13,074 nucleotides of DNA from an uncultured Gammaproteobacteria bacterium (GCA_938039225.1 CALHVH010000226.1:1-13074), one strand, 5' to 3'. Positions 1-6,863 are shown, counted from the first letter of the stretch. Notes: generated by a model not told the origin, from the letters alone. A program made the numbers and translations.

Positions 1-1371
1 CATGATTTTACGACCTAATAAATCAATCGCTTGAACACCTGAAGTACCTTCATACAACATAGCAATACGAGAATCTCGAACGTTTTGCTCCATGCCCCAT
101 TCACGAATATAACCATGGCCACCAAAGCACTGTAGGCCTAAGCTTGCACTTTCAAAACCAGTTTCACTCATAAAGGCTTTGGCGATTGGGGTCATTAGTG
201 CTAAACGATCATCAGCTTCTTTGCGGGCTTTCTCATCAGTGTGGACCGCTTGAATATCAACTAAACTTGCAAGATAGGCGGTAAGCATACGGCCACCTTC
301 TGCAAAAGACTTTTGAGTGAGCAACATACGACGTACATCAGGATGAACAATGATGGCGTCAGCAGGAGCATCTGGGTTCTTACGTGTTCCAAGTGCACGC
401 ATTTGAAGACGGTCTTTAGCATAAGCTAAAGATTTTTGAAAACCTAATTCAGCATGGGCTTGACCTTGAGTAGCAACACCCATACGTGAAGTGTTGATGA
501 AGGTGAACATGCAACGTAAGCCTTTATTTGGAGGTCCAATTAAAAAGCCTTTAGCATCATCGAAATTCATGACGCAGGTAGCGTTGGCATTGATTCCCAT
601 TTTGTGTTCAATTGATCCACAACTTACGGTGTTACGATCACCGACAGTGCCATCATCATTTACATTGAATTTAGGCACAATAAATAACGAAATACCTTTT
701 ACACCAGCGGGTGCATCGGGAAGCCTGGCTAAAACTATGTGAATAATATTGTCTGATAGATCATGTTCACCAGCAGAGATAAAGATTTTTTGGCCGGTAA
801 TATTATAAGAGCCATCTGCATTGGGTTCAGCTTTAGTACGAAGCAAACCTAAGTCAGTCCCACAGTGAGATTCAGTTAAGCACATAGTGCCAGTCCATTC
901 ACCACTGATGAGTTTTCCAAGATACTTATGAATTTGCTCTTCGGTACCATGTGCTTCAATAGTACGCATTGCGCCATGTGAAAGGCCAGGGTACATGCCA
1001 AACGATTGGTTTGCTGCCGAGGTAATTTCTGCAAGCGCTAGACCAACAGACTCAGGTAAACCTTGACCGCCATGATCAACCGCATGTGTCATTGATGGCC
1101 AACCCGCTTCAACAAATTGTTGATAGGCTTCTTTGTATCCTTTTGGTGTGGTTACACCGTCTTCAGACCATGTGCAACCTTCTTCGTCACCTGAACGATA
1201 GAGTGGCACTAAAACATTTTCAGCAAATTTTGCACTCTCGCTAAAGATAGCTTCAACTAAATCTTGGTCAGTTTCATTGTATTGAGGAAACTGTTTCCAA
1301 TGACTTGCATAGTCAAATAGTTCGAAATAAGTGAAATTCATATCGCGAAGAGGAGCTTTGTAATCTGTCAT
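1..1371 (-). CDS. Acyl-CoA dehydrogenase, C-terminal part missing (window edge)
   Basis: This FAD-dependent enzyme catalyses the first beta-oxidation step, acyl-CoA to trans-2-enoyl-CoA. I translated it by hand: 457 codons stay open to the left edge, beginning MTDYKAPLRDMNF. The N-terminal helical domain is about residues 35-155. The FAD/substrate loop TMCLTESHCGTDLG is at 162-175. The C-terminal helical domain contains QCFGGHGYIREWG (414-426) and the motif LYEGTSGVQ, whose E441 matches the catalytic base of medium-chain acyl-CoA dehydrogenase. Family members with this N-terminus are usually near 600 residues, so I infer roughly 140 are missing, probably an extra C-terminal domain. The ATG at 1371 is preceded by AAGGG six bases upstream. 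It is last in the beta-oxidation cluster, 118 bp after the short-chain dehydrogenase, and probably also has its own promoter. Chain-length specificity cannot be read from the sequence. Confidence 0.93.
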   Translation of the reverse strand, partial: MTDYKAPLRDMNFTYFELFDYASHWKQFPQYNETDQDLVEAIFSESAKFAENVLVPLYRSGDEEGCTWSEDGVTTPKGYKEAYQQFVEAGWPSMTHAVDHGGQGLPESVGLALAEITSAANQSFGMYPGLSHGAMRTIEAHGTEEQIHKYLGKLISGEWTGTMCLTESHCGTDLGLLRTKAEPNADGSYNITGQKIFISAGEHDLSDNIIHIVLARLPDAPAGVKGISLFIVPKFNVNDDGTVGDRNTVSCGSIEHKMGINANATCVMNFDDAKGFLIGPPNKGLRCMFTFINTSRMGVATQGQAHAELGFQKSLAYAKDRLQMRALGTRKNPDAPADAIIVHPDVRRMLLTQKSFAEGGRMLTAYLASLVDIQAVHTDEKARKEADDRLALMTPIAKAFMSETGFESASLGLQCFGGHGYIREWGMEQNVRDSRIAMLYEGTSGVQAIDLLGRKIM

Positions 1372-1405
1372 GAGTAACCCTTGTACCTTAATTTTAATTG
1401 AGGCT

Positions 1406-1434
1406 ATTCTAGCCTATTTACACTTGTTTTTAAA
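1406..1434 (-). promoter_or_regulatory. Putative promoter of the acyl-CoA dehydrogenase gene
   Basis: On the minus strand a -35-like TTTAAA (1434-1429) is separated by 17 bases from a -10-like TAGAAT (1411-1406). This would start transcription near 1399 and give a leader of about 28 nt that includes the AAGGG ribosome site. The -10 lies inside a short inverted repeat, AGGCTA-TTC-TAGCCT (1401-1415). The call rests on hexamer matches of 4/6 and 5/6, so it is only a candidate. The overlapping palindrome at 1427-1448 makes it more credible. Confidence 0.4.
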
Positions 1435-1448
1435 CATACGTTTGAAAA
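1427..1448. promoter_or_regulatory. PsrA-like operator palindrome
   Basis: Two 9-base arms, TTTTTAAAC and GTTTGAAAA, flank the spacer ATAC and pair perfectly except for one position (T1431 opposite G1444). The core AAAC-N4-GTTTG fits the published Pseudomonas PsrA consensus [G/C]AAAC(N2-4)GTTT[G/C] except for the first base. PsrA is a TetR-family repressor of beta-oxidation genes that is released by long-chain acyl groups. The site overlaps the putative -35 of the acyl-CoA dehydrogenase promoter, as expected for a repressor. That PsrA, rather than another TetR protein, binds here is inference. Confidence 0.5.
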
Positions 1449-1489
1449 GAAAATTTGGAGCAATACCCTAATATATAGCTGTTAAGTAT

Positions 1490-2314
1490 TTAAACCGCCT
1501 TTATGAACATGCTCATTTCTAGTTCTTTGGCATCGCCTATTTGTTTAGCACGTAAGTCTTGCATGCTTTTTAGCCATTTATCGTGATCAGCGTGCATATA
1601 AGCGACAAATTGCTTTACTTGTTGATGTGGAGTAACCATAAATTGATTATGTTCAATAGCTTCACAACAAATAACGGCCACATCTTCTGGCTCTAACATA
1701 TATGCCCCACGTTCCTGGTCTGAATCATCTGGAATGCCAGTCATCGTGGTCGCGACATATTGCGGACACAATACTGAAACTCCAATACCTTCGGGTCCAT
1801 GCGTTAGAGCTAAACTTTTAGAGAAGGCATACGATGCATGTTTGGTTGCGGTGTAGGCTGCATCACCCATTTGGGCAAGTAGACCTGCTGCTGATGCGGT
1901 ATTAAAAATATGCCCAGAACCACGGGCTTGCATTTCAGGAAGCACTGCACGTGCTGCATAGACCTGCGACATGACATTAACTTCCCAACAGAGTTGCCAC
2001 CCTTTATTACTACCACCGCTGGCCGTCCAAGTCGGAGCATCACTAATGCCCATGCCCGCGTTTGAACAGAATATATCGACTCGACCATATTTTTCATGAG
2101 TCTTTGCAACTAAGTTTTGAATCTGATCTTCCTTAGCCACATTACATTCAACGGCGATACCTGAAACTTCTGCCGCTACTTTTTCTGCACCAGCAAGATC
2201 TAAATCGGCAACCACAATTCCAGCGGCGCCAAGTTTATGAAATTCTCGACAAAGCGCACGTCCAATACCATGCGCTCCACCAGTGACTACAACAATACTA
2301 TTTTTAATTTTCAT
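1490..2314 (-). CDS. Short-chain dehydrogenase/reductase (SDR), classical type
   Basis: This 274-residue classical SDR is probably a cytosolic NAD(P)-dependent alcohol/ketone oxidoreductase. The Rossmann glycine motif TGGAHGIG is at 11-18, NAG at 85-87, and the catalytic tetrad is N113, S141, Y154 and K158 (YTATK). An aspartate at the end of the second strand (D37, in VVADLD) suggests NAD(H) rather than NADP(H), by family rule. Residues 88-108 before N113 form a longer than usual loop rich in Ser/Thr/Gly/Trp, and the C-terminal tail after about 215 is long and charged; either may shape the substrate pocket. AGGA lies nine bases before the ATG. It sits 60 bp after the thiolase and before the acyl-CoA dehydrogenase, so it is probably cotranscribed with fatty-acid genes. 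A role on a hydroxyacyl-CoA, long-chain alcohol or aldehyde is inference; the substrate is unknown. Confidence 0.9.
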   Translation of the reverse strand: MKIKNSIVVVTGGAHGIGRALCREFHKLGAAGIVVADLDLAGAEKVAAEVSGIAVECNVAKEDQIQNLVAKTHEKYGRVDIFCSNAGMGISDAPTWTASGGSNKGWQLCWEVNVMSQVYAARAVLPEMQARGSGHIFNTASAAGLLAQMGDAAYTATKHASYAFSKSLALTHGPEGIGVSVLCPQYVATTMTGIPDDSDQERGAYMLEPEDVAVICCEAIEHNQFMVTPHQQVKQFVAYMHADHDKWLKSMQDLRAKQIGDAKELEMSMFIKAV

Positions 2315-2374
2315 TAATACTTTTCCTGTGAGTGTTCCTCGTGGAAATGTTAAAGCAAGGACTCTTAGCAGTAG

Positions 2375-3559
2375 TTAAGCGACCTCAAATAAACCAGCTG
2401 CACCCATACCGCCGCCAACACACATGGTAACCACAACGTATTTAACACCACGACGTTTACCTTCGATCAATGCGTGACCAACCATACGTGAACCGGTCAT
2501 GCCATAAGGATGACCGATCGAAATTCCACCACCATTTACATTGTAAATGTCTGGATCAATGCCTAACTCATCGCGGCAATACAGAACCTGAACTGCAAAA
2601 GCTTCATTCAACTCCCATAAACCAATATCAGACATTTTCAAGCCGTGTTGCTTAAGTAATTTAGGAACCGCATAAATTGGAGCAATTCCCATTTCTTCAG
2701 GAGCATTCCCAGAAACAGCCATTCCACGGTAAATTCCAAGTACGTCTAAACCGCGTTGTTCAGCAACTTTGCGTTCCATAAGGATTTGAGCTGAAGCACC
2801 ATCCGACAATTGGCTAGCATTACCACCTGTAATTACGCCACCTTCGACGACTGGGTTTAATCCAGCCAGGCCTTCTAAAGTAGTAGAAGGGCGATTACCT
2901 TCATCTTTAGTTAAAGTCACTTCTTCAAAAGAAATTTCCTTTGTTTCTTTATCCATAATGCCTTTAGTTGCAGTTATCGGCACAATTTCATCATCAAATT
3001 TTCCGGCATCTTGTGCAGCAGCAGTGCGTTGTTGCGAGCTTAATGCATACTCATCTTGTGCTTCACGTGACACATTGAATTTTTTTGCAACGTATTCAGC
3101 AGTATGCAACATTGGCATATAAGCATTTGGTTGCAAAGCGATAAGATTTTTATCAACAGTTGGACCAATGGCTTTGAAATAATCATTTTGTACCGCTGAG
3201 ATGTTTTCTTGACCACCCGCTAAAACAATATCCATGCCATCAACAATAATTTGTTTAGCGGCAGTAGCGATAGCCATTAAGCCTGAAGCGCATTGTCTAT
3301 CTATGGTTTGACCTGGAACTGAAACCGGTAAGCCAGCAGTAAGTAGTGCATTACGGGCAATATTATTACCTGCAGTACCAGCATTAAGTACAGAACCTAA
3401 TACGCAGTCTTCAATTTCACCACCCTCTAATCCTGCACGTTCAACCGCGTGCTTAATGGCATGTGCCGTCATGGTTGGTGATTTGATGTTGTTAAGTGCA
3501 CCACGGTAAGCGCGTCCAATTGGAGTACGTGCAGTTGATACGATGACAGCTTCTCTCAT
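2375..3559 (-). CDS. Thiolase (acetyl-CoA C-acyltransferase)
   Basis: This 394-residue thiolase performs the last beta-oxidation step, CoA-dependent cleavage of 3-ketoacyl-CoA to acetyl-CoA and a shortened acyl-CoA, or the reverse condensation. Full family length is present. The acyl-accepting cysteine is C90 (DRQCASGL). The NEAF loop is at 318-321, H350 lies in GGGISIGHPYGMTGSR, and the general acid/base C380 in CVGGGMG. A strong AAGGA sits six bases before the ATG. It follows the bifunctional dehydrogenase gene by 123 bp, the same order as fadB-fadA in Escherichia coli, though that gap carries hairpins absent from a simple fadBA operon. Degradative versus biosynthetic (acetoacetyl-CoA) function cannot be decided from motifs. 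The operon partners favour degradation. Confidence 0.94.
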   Translation of the reverse strand: MREAVIVSTARTPIGRAYRGALNNIKSPTMTAHAIKHAVERAGLEGGEIEDCVLGSVLNAGTAGNNIARNALLTAGLPVSVPGQTIDRQCASGLMAIATAAKQIIVDGMDIVLAGGQENISAVQNDYFKAIGPTVDKNLIALQPNAYMPMLHTAEYVAKKFNVSREAQDEYALSSQQRTAAAQDAGKFDDEIVPITATKGIMDKETKEISFEEVTLTKDEGNRPSTTLEGLAGLNPVVEGGVITGGNASQLSDGASAQILMERKVAEQRGLDVLGIYRGMAVSGNAPEEMGIAPIYAVPKLLKQHGLKMSDIGLWELNEAFAVQVLYCRDELGIDPDIYNVNGGGISIGHPYGMTGSRMVGHALIEGKRRGVKYVVVTMCVGGGMGAAGLFEVA

Positions 3560-3595
3560 GATAATTCCTTTGTTGTTAGATCTAAATTTTTCTTT

Positions 3596-3627
3596 GGTGT
3601 ATTAGGCTTTGGTCGAATACACCCTAC
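3596..3627 (-). repeat. REP-like hairpin element with GTAG foot
   Basis: Read on the minus strand, the element is the tetranucleotide GTAG, then GGTGTATT, a 12-nt loop and AATACACC. The arms (3623-3616 and 3603-3596) pair perfectly over 8 bases. The inner part of the loop pairs only partly, as if decayed. A GTAG foot in front of a palindromic hairpin is the layout of REP elements mobilised by REP-associated tyrosine transposases (RAYTs). No other full copy is visible in this window, so REP status rests on structure alone. In the mRNA it lies in the leader of the thiolase gene, and its GGGTGTATT arm could alternatively pair with AATACCC just upstream (3637-3631). Confidence 0.5.
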
Positions 3628-3647
3628 GACGGGTATTGCATTAATTT

Positions 3648-3678
3648 AAGGTGTAATAGAGTCATCCTATTACGCCTT
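3648..3678. repeat. 12-bp inverted repeat after the bifunctional dehydrogenase gene
   Basis: The arms AAGGTGTAATAG (3648-3659) and CTATTACGCCTT (3667-3678) pair at 11 of 12 positions around a 7-nt loop. The hairpin starts four bases past the stop codon of the upstream minus-strand gene. On that strand it is followed by an A/T mix rather than a run of U, so it is a poor intrinsic terminator. It could protect the mRNA 3' end or lower expression of the thiolase. The arm GGTGTAATAG resembles GGTGTATTAG at 3596, so it may be a diverged relative of the neighbouring REP-like element. Confidence 0.55.
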
Positions 3679-3682
3679 TATC

Positions 3683-5815
3683 TTATGTTTTTTTAAAAGC
3701 GGAGGGTTTATAGCTTTTAAAGGTTTTACCAGCAGCTGCAAGCTCTTTAAGAATGGGAGCAGGGGTAAACCAAAGTTTGCCGTAATCACCTAATTCTTCA
3801 CGGTATTTTTCAATCGAGGCGAGTACTTTGTCTAAACCTATTTCATCGGCGTATTGCATTGGGCCGCCACGATGAGCAGGGAAGCCATAGCCATAGGCAT
3901 ACACTACATCGATATCACTAGAGCGATAGCTTACGCCTTCACCAAGAACCTGTGCACCTTCATTGATAAGCATATACACGGTTCTTTCAAGAATTTCTTG
4001 ATCGCTGATTTCTCGTTGTTCTACACCAAATTTCTCGGCAAGTTCTTTTGAGATTTCCATGACCTCAGGATCTTCAATTTTCTCACGACCTTTGTAGATG
4101 TAGGCTCCACGCCCAGTTTTTTGTCCATAACGCCCCAATTCATATAAACGATCTGAAACGGCAGCATAAGTTGGGTCGATTGCAAGTTCGTCTTTACGGG
4201 CTTGACGTGTTAAATAACCTACATCAATACCGGCTAAGTCCATAACGCTCGGTAAGCCCATAGCAAAGCCGAACTCATATAAGACTTTGTCTATTTGAGC
4301 CGGACTAGCACCTTCTAACATTAATCGACCAGCTTCTCGACCATAGGGTTCAAGTACACGATTACCAATAAAGCCCCATTGGTTCTCTGAGACTACGGGT
4401 ACTTTGCGAATAAGTTGCGCCATCTTGATTGATGTTAGCAGTACATCATCGGCGGTTTTGGAGCCACGTACAATCTCAAGGAGTTTCATAACATTGGCTG
4501 GACTAAAGAAGTGTAGACCGATGACATCTTCTGGGCGATTAGTCGCAGAAGCAATTGCATCGACATCTAAGGTTGAGGTATTTGAGGCTAAGATTGCTCC
4601 TGGTTTAGCTACTTCATCAAGCGAAGCGAACACTTTCTTTTTGATGTCCATATTTTCAAATACGGCTTCGATAATTAAATCAGCTTCATTCAATTCAGCA
4701 TAAGATAAGGTGCCGCTTAATAAGCTCATACGCTGTTCAACTTGTTCTTGAGTCATACGACCTTTTTTGGCACTGATTTCGTAGTTTTGACGAATAACAC
4801 CAAAGCCTTTATCCAAGGCTTCTTGTTTAAGCTCTAGCACTTTTACAGGAACGCCAGCATTAATAAAGTTCATTGCAATGCCACCACCCATGGTGCCAGC
4901 GCCGATGATGGCGACTTGTTCGATTTTTCGAATTGCTGTGTTTTTATCGATACCAGGAATTTTTGTAGCTGCTCGTTCTGCAAAGAATAAATGCTGTTGA
5001 GCTCTTGCTTGTGAGGTGGTCATGCATTGCATGAAAAGGTCGGCTTCTTTTTCTAGACCAGCTTTTAAATCTAATTCTAAAGACGCTTCAACACATTGAA
5101 TGCATTTTTCTGGAGCAATGAAGCCACGAGTTTTGCGGGCTATACTTTTACGGAAATCAGCAAAGAAGTTTTCTGGGATATTGGATGTGTCTACACTGAG
5201 GTCGGCACAAGTTTTAACTGGAGCATTAGTTGCAATCAATTCTGCGGTATAAGCTAAAGCGGCTTCAAGAAAGTCCGAGTCGTCAGCATGGATGGCATCT
5301 ACAAAACCAGATTCAAGTGCCTCTTTTGCCGATACCGGCTTACCAGAAACAATCATTTCAGTAGCTTTTACAGCACCTGCTAAACGTGGCAGACGTTGTG
5401 TTCCGCCAGCACCAGGCAAAATACCCAGATGCACTTCAGGTAAGCCTAGTTTTGCTTTCGCTGAAGCAAATCGATAATCACATACTAAACACAGTTCTAA
5501 ACCACCACCCAAAGCCATGCCATTAATTGCTGCAACAACAGGTTTTTGACTAGCTTCAAGTTGATTAAGTACTTCACCTAAGAAAGGAGCGGCGCTCATT
5601 TTCTCAGTGCCAAATTCACTTATGTCAGCCCCTCCGCAAAACAGCTTTCCAGTTGAGGCGATGATTATTGCGTTGACAGAATCATCTGCGTGCGCTTTTT
5701 TGAAATTGTCTAAGATGCCTTCTCTAACGGCTTGTCCTAGCCCATTAACCGGTGGTGAATTGAGGCTGATAATAGCGATGTTGTTTTTAACTTGGTAAAG
5801 CGTAGCAGAGCTCAT
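3683..5815 (-). CDS. Bifunctional enoyl-CoA hydratase / 3-hydroxyacyl-CoA dehydrogenase (MFE-1 type)
   Basis: This 710-residue fusion carries out two beta-oxidation steps: hydration of trans-2-enoyl-CoA and NAD-dependent oxidation of the L-3-hydroxyacyl-CoA. The N-terminal crotonase domain (about 1-190) has the oxyanion segment FCGGADI (59-65) and the two catalytic glutamates E107 (GGGLE) and E127 (LPEV), 20 residues apart as in E. coli FadB. The dehydrogenase begins near 300 with the NAD motif GAGTMGGG (305-312) and has the catalytic H435 in GLHFFSP. Two C-terminal helical domains follow, including GFPAHRGGPM (644-653). The N-terminus (NNIAIISLNSPPVNGL) resembles peroxisomal MFE-1/EHHADH more than FadB or FadJ, so I give no fad symbol. 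AAAGG precedes the ATG. It is the first gene of the cluster, with the thiolase next. Confidence 0.93.
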   Translation of the reverse strand: MSSATLYQVKNNIAIISLNSPPVNGLGQAVREGILDNFKKAHADDSVNAIIIASTGKLFCGGADISEFGTEKMSAAPFLGEVLNQLEASQKPVVAAINGMALGGGLELCLVCDYRFASAKAKLGLPEVHLGILPGAGGTQRLPRLAGAVKATEMIVSGKPVSAKEALESGFVDAIHADDSDFLEAALAYTAELIATNAPVKTCADLSVDTSNIPENFFADFRKSIARKTRGFIAPEKCIQCVEASLELDLKAGLEKEADLFMQCMTTSQARAQQHLFFAERAATKIPGIDKNTAIRKIEQVAIIGAGTMGGGIAMNFINAGVPVKVLELKQEALDKGFGVIRQNYEISAKKGRMTQEQVEQRMSLLSGTLSYAELNEADLIIEAVFENMDIKKKVFASLDEVAKPGAILASNTSTLDVDAIASATNRPEDVIGLHFFSPANVMKLLEIVRGSKTADDVLLTSIKMAQLIRKVPVVSENQWGFIGNRVLEPYGREAGRLMLEGASPAQIDKVLYEFGFAMGLPSVMDLAGIDVGYLTRQARKDELAIDPTYAAVSDRLYELGRYGQKTGRGAYIYKGREKIEDPEVMEISKELAEKFGVEQREISDQEILERTVYMLINEGAQVLGEGVSYRSSDIDVVYAYGYGFPAHRGGPMQYADEIGLDKVLASIEKYREELGDYGKLWFTPAPILKELAAAGKTFKSYKPSAFKKT

Positions 5816-5924
5816 AAATGGCCTTTCAGTAATAGATTTAGTAATGATGATTGAGCTATTGATATAGCGTTGTTATGTCATGTGCAATAATCATTTTATT
5901 GAGCTGTATTTTATGTCAGACAAA

Positions 5925-5930
5925 ATTATA
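5925..5930 (-). promoter_or_regulatory. Candidate -10 box for the beta-oxidation operon
   Basis: A perfect TATAAT occurs on the minus strand about 110 bp before the bifunctional dehydrogenase ATG. The hexamer 17 bases upstream (TTATGT) is a poor -35. A weaker alternative, TTGTCT (5923-5918) with AATAAA (5900-5895) at 17-bp spacing, overlaps it. Poor -35 quality would fit a promoter that needs an activator, but AT-rich DNA gives such matches by chance. Confidence 0.3.
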
Positions 5931-5948
5931 TTGCAGTCGCACAAACGA

Positions 5949-5962
5949 CATAATACGTTATG
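5949..5962. promoter_or_regulatory. Palindrome upstream of the beta-oxidation operon, possible operator
   Basis: Perfect 5-base arms CATAA and TTATG flank TACG. The palindrome lies where the -35 region would be if TATAAT at 5925-5930 is the -10. It does not resemble the PsrA or FadR consensus. The regulator, if any, is unknown, and the site is short enough to be chance in AT-rich sequence. Confidence 0.25.
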
Positions 5963-6172
5963 CTTGTAATTCATATAATTTATTGTATGAATCGAATGTA
6001 TTACTTTAGTTAATACTTAGTTGTAAATGCATGAACCAATCATTGGACTTAACTTGAAGTACATTCTAGATAAAGACAAAAGTTTATAAGTTATTTAAAT
6101 CAATTACTTATTACGCTTTTCTAGAAAACAGATTGAAATATAAATAGAGTCCGAAGAGCTGCTACCTGCGCT

Positions 6173-6394
6173 TTATTGAGATTTTGATTCTAGTTCTTTT
6201 AAAACTTGTTCAACAATTGAGGGGATTGCGTTGTTTAGGGAATCTGTTACGGCCTTGGTTACGGCTGTGCGAAAATTGGGCGAGTCCAGTGTAATGTCTT
6301 TGTCTAATTTTAGAACAGGGACTTCTACTGTGCGCACGTGTTTTCTTTTGAGTACGGGAATGGACTTTGTGGTGTCTTTATCGGATTCGTTCAT
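6173..6394 (-). CDS. Small hypothetical protein downstream of holC
   Basis: This 73-residue protein is not recognised with confidence. It is soluble and highly charged, with no signal peptide or membrane segment. The first 35 residues contain two similar blocks, IPVLKRKHV and VPVLKLDKD. The rest (about 40-73) reads as one or two amphipathic helices ending in a Lys/Glu/Ser-rich tail. The repeated PVL pattern and the position next to holC recall short proteins such as DUF2486 found beside holC in some proteobacteria; this similarity is from memory and weak. The ATG at 6394 lies 27 bases after the holC stop with no clear Shine-Dalgarno. The overlapping ATG at 6399 hits a stop after one codon. 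Translational coupling to holC is plausible. Confidence 0.6.
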   Translation of the reverse strand: MNESDKDTTKSIPVLKRKHVRTVEVPVLKLDKDITLDSPNFRTAVTKAVTDSLNNAIPSIVEQVLKELESKSQ

Positions 6395-6421
6395 TGCATT
6401 TGGTATTCTGGTAAATAAAGA

Positions 6422-6856
6422 TTAGAGATTATGAGTTTGCAGCTCGCATTGTTTTTCTCTATAGGTTTTAAAACGAGCTCGACTTTGATGACGCTCTTGG
6501 GTTTTAGCCGGAACGATTTCAGCAATTCGTTCGAAGCGGTTTAAATTGGTGGGAACTTGGCCAGACAGATTAATCAGAAGATTAGCTTTTTCATTGGCTG
6601 AAGAATCCGTGGCTAGGGCAACATTTAGCTGTTCATGTACATAAGAATCCGCATTGACTATTTCATGCGGAATGAAGCTATCATCCTTAAAGGTCCAGAG
6701 TTTTTCATCTAGCTCTTGCAACTGTTTGGTATTGTGGCCAAGTATCAGTATTTTATAACCTTGCTTAAGCGCTTTTTCGGTTAGACGGCAGGCGACTACA
6801 TCTTCGGATTGCGGATTGCTATCCGAAATAATGTAAAAGTCGACCCGCGTCTTCAT
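6422..6856 (-). CDS. holC: DNA polymerase III subunit chi
   Basis: HolC is the chi subunit of the replicative polymerase clamp-loader complex. It pairs with psi (HolD) and links the holoenzyme to single-stranded-DNA-binding protein. The 144-residue product matches the usual length. It shows the family pattern VDFYIISD at the N-terminus, RLTEKALKQGYKILIL (24-39), LDEKLWTFKDDSFIPHEI (49-66), LLINLSGQVP (92-101) and RFERIAEIV (106-114), ending in the chi-like FKTYREKQCELQTHNL. It begins seven bases after the pepA stop with only a weak GAAGAAG-like ribosome site, so the two genes are almost certainly one transcript. The pepA-holC order is typical of gammaproteobacteria, but the usual valS partner does not follow. 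Confidence 0.93.
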   Translation of the reverse strand: MKTRVDFYIISDSNPQSEDVVACRLTEKALKQGYKILILGHNTKQLQELDEKLWTFKDDSFIPHEIVNADSYVHEQLNVALATDSSANEKANLLINLSGQVPTNLNRFERIAEIVPAKTQERHQSRARFKTYREKQCELQTHNL

Positions 6857-6863
6857 GAGTAAT

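Larger units (their letters stand above)
5816..6172. other. AT-rich intergenic region between the beta-oxidation cluster and the pepA-holC group
   Basis: This 357-bp stretch has no convincing gene. It holds the upstream region of the minus-strand bifunctional dehydrogenase gene (roughly 5816-5965) and the 3' region after the 73-residue gene. Small inverted repeats are present: CATAA/TTATG at 5949-5962, ATTCATA/TATGAAT at 5969-5992, CCAAT/ATTGG at 6036-6046 and the palindrome TTTTCTAGAAAA at 6117-6128. I found no GC-rich stem followed by a T run, so no intrinsic terminator for the pepA-holC transcript can be named. Confidence 0.7.

Noticed and set aside
491..742. Plus-strand open frame of 83 codons
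   Set aside because: It lies wholly antisense to the acyl-CoA dehydrogenase, has no ribosome site and no family resemblance.
1144..1157. Inverted repeat GGTGT-GGTT-ACACC, similar to the REP-like arm
   Set aside because: It falls within the coding sequence of the acyl-CoA dehydrogenase (encoding a Gly-Val-Thr-Thr-Pro stretch) and lacks the GTAG foot, so it is best explained by codons.
3854..5798. Four plus-strand open frames opposite the bifunctional dehydrogenase
   Set aside because: They are antisense shadows of a gene with complete motifs; none has a plausible product or ribosome site.
6027..6089. 20-codon plus-strand frame beginning ATG CAT GAA in the intergenic region
   Set aside because: It is too short, without a ribosome site or promoter, and consistent with chance in AT-rich DNA.
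6117..6128. Palindrome TTTTCTAGAAAA as a terminator of the pepA-holC transcript
   Set aside because: It has no room for a loop, is made mostly of A and T, and is not followed by a U run.
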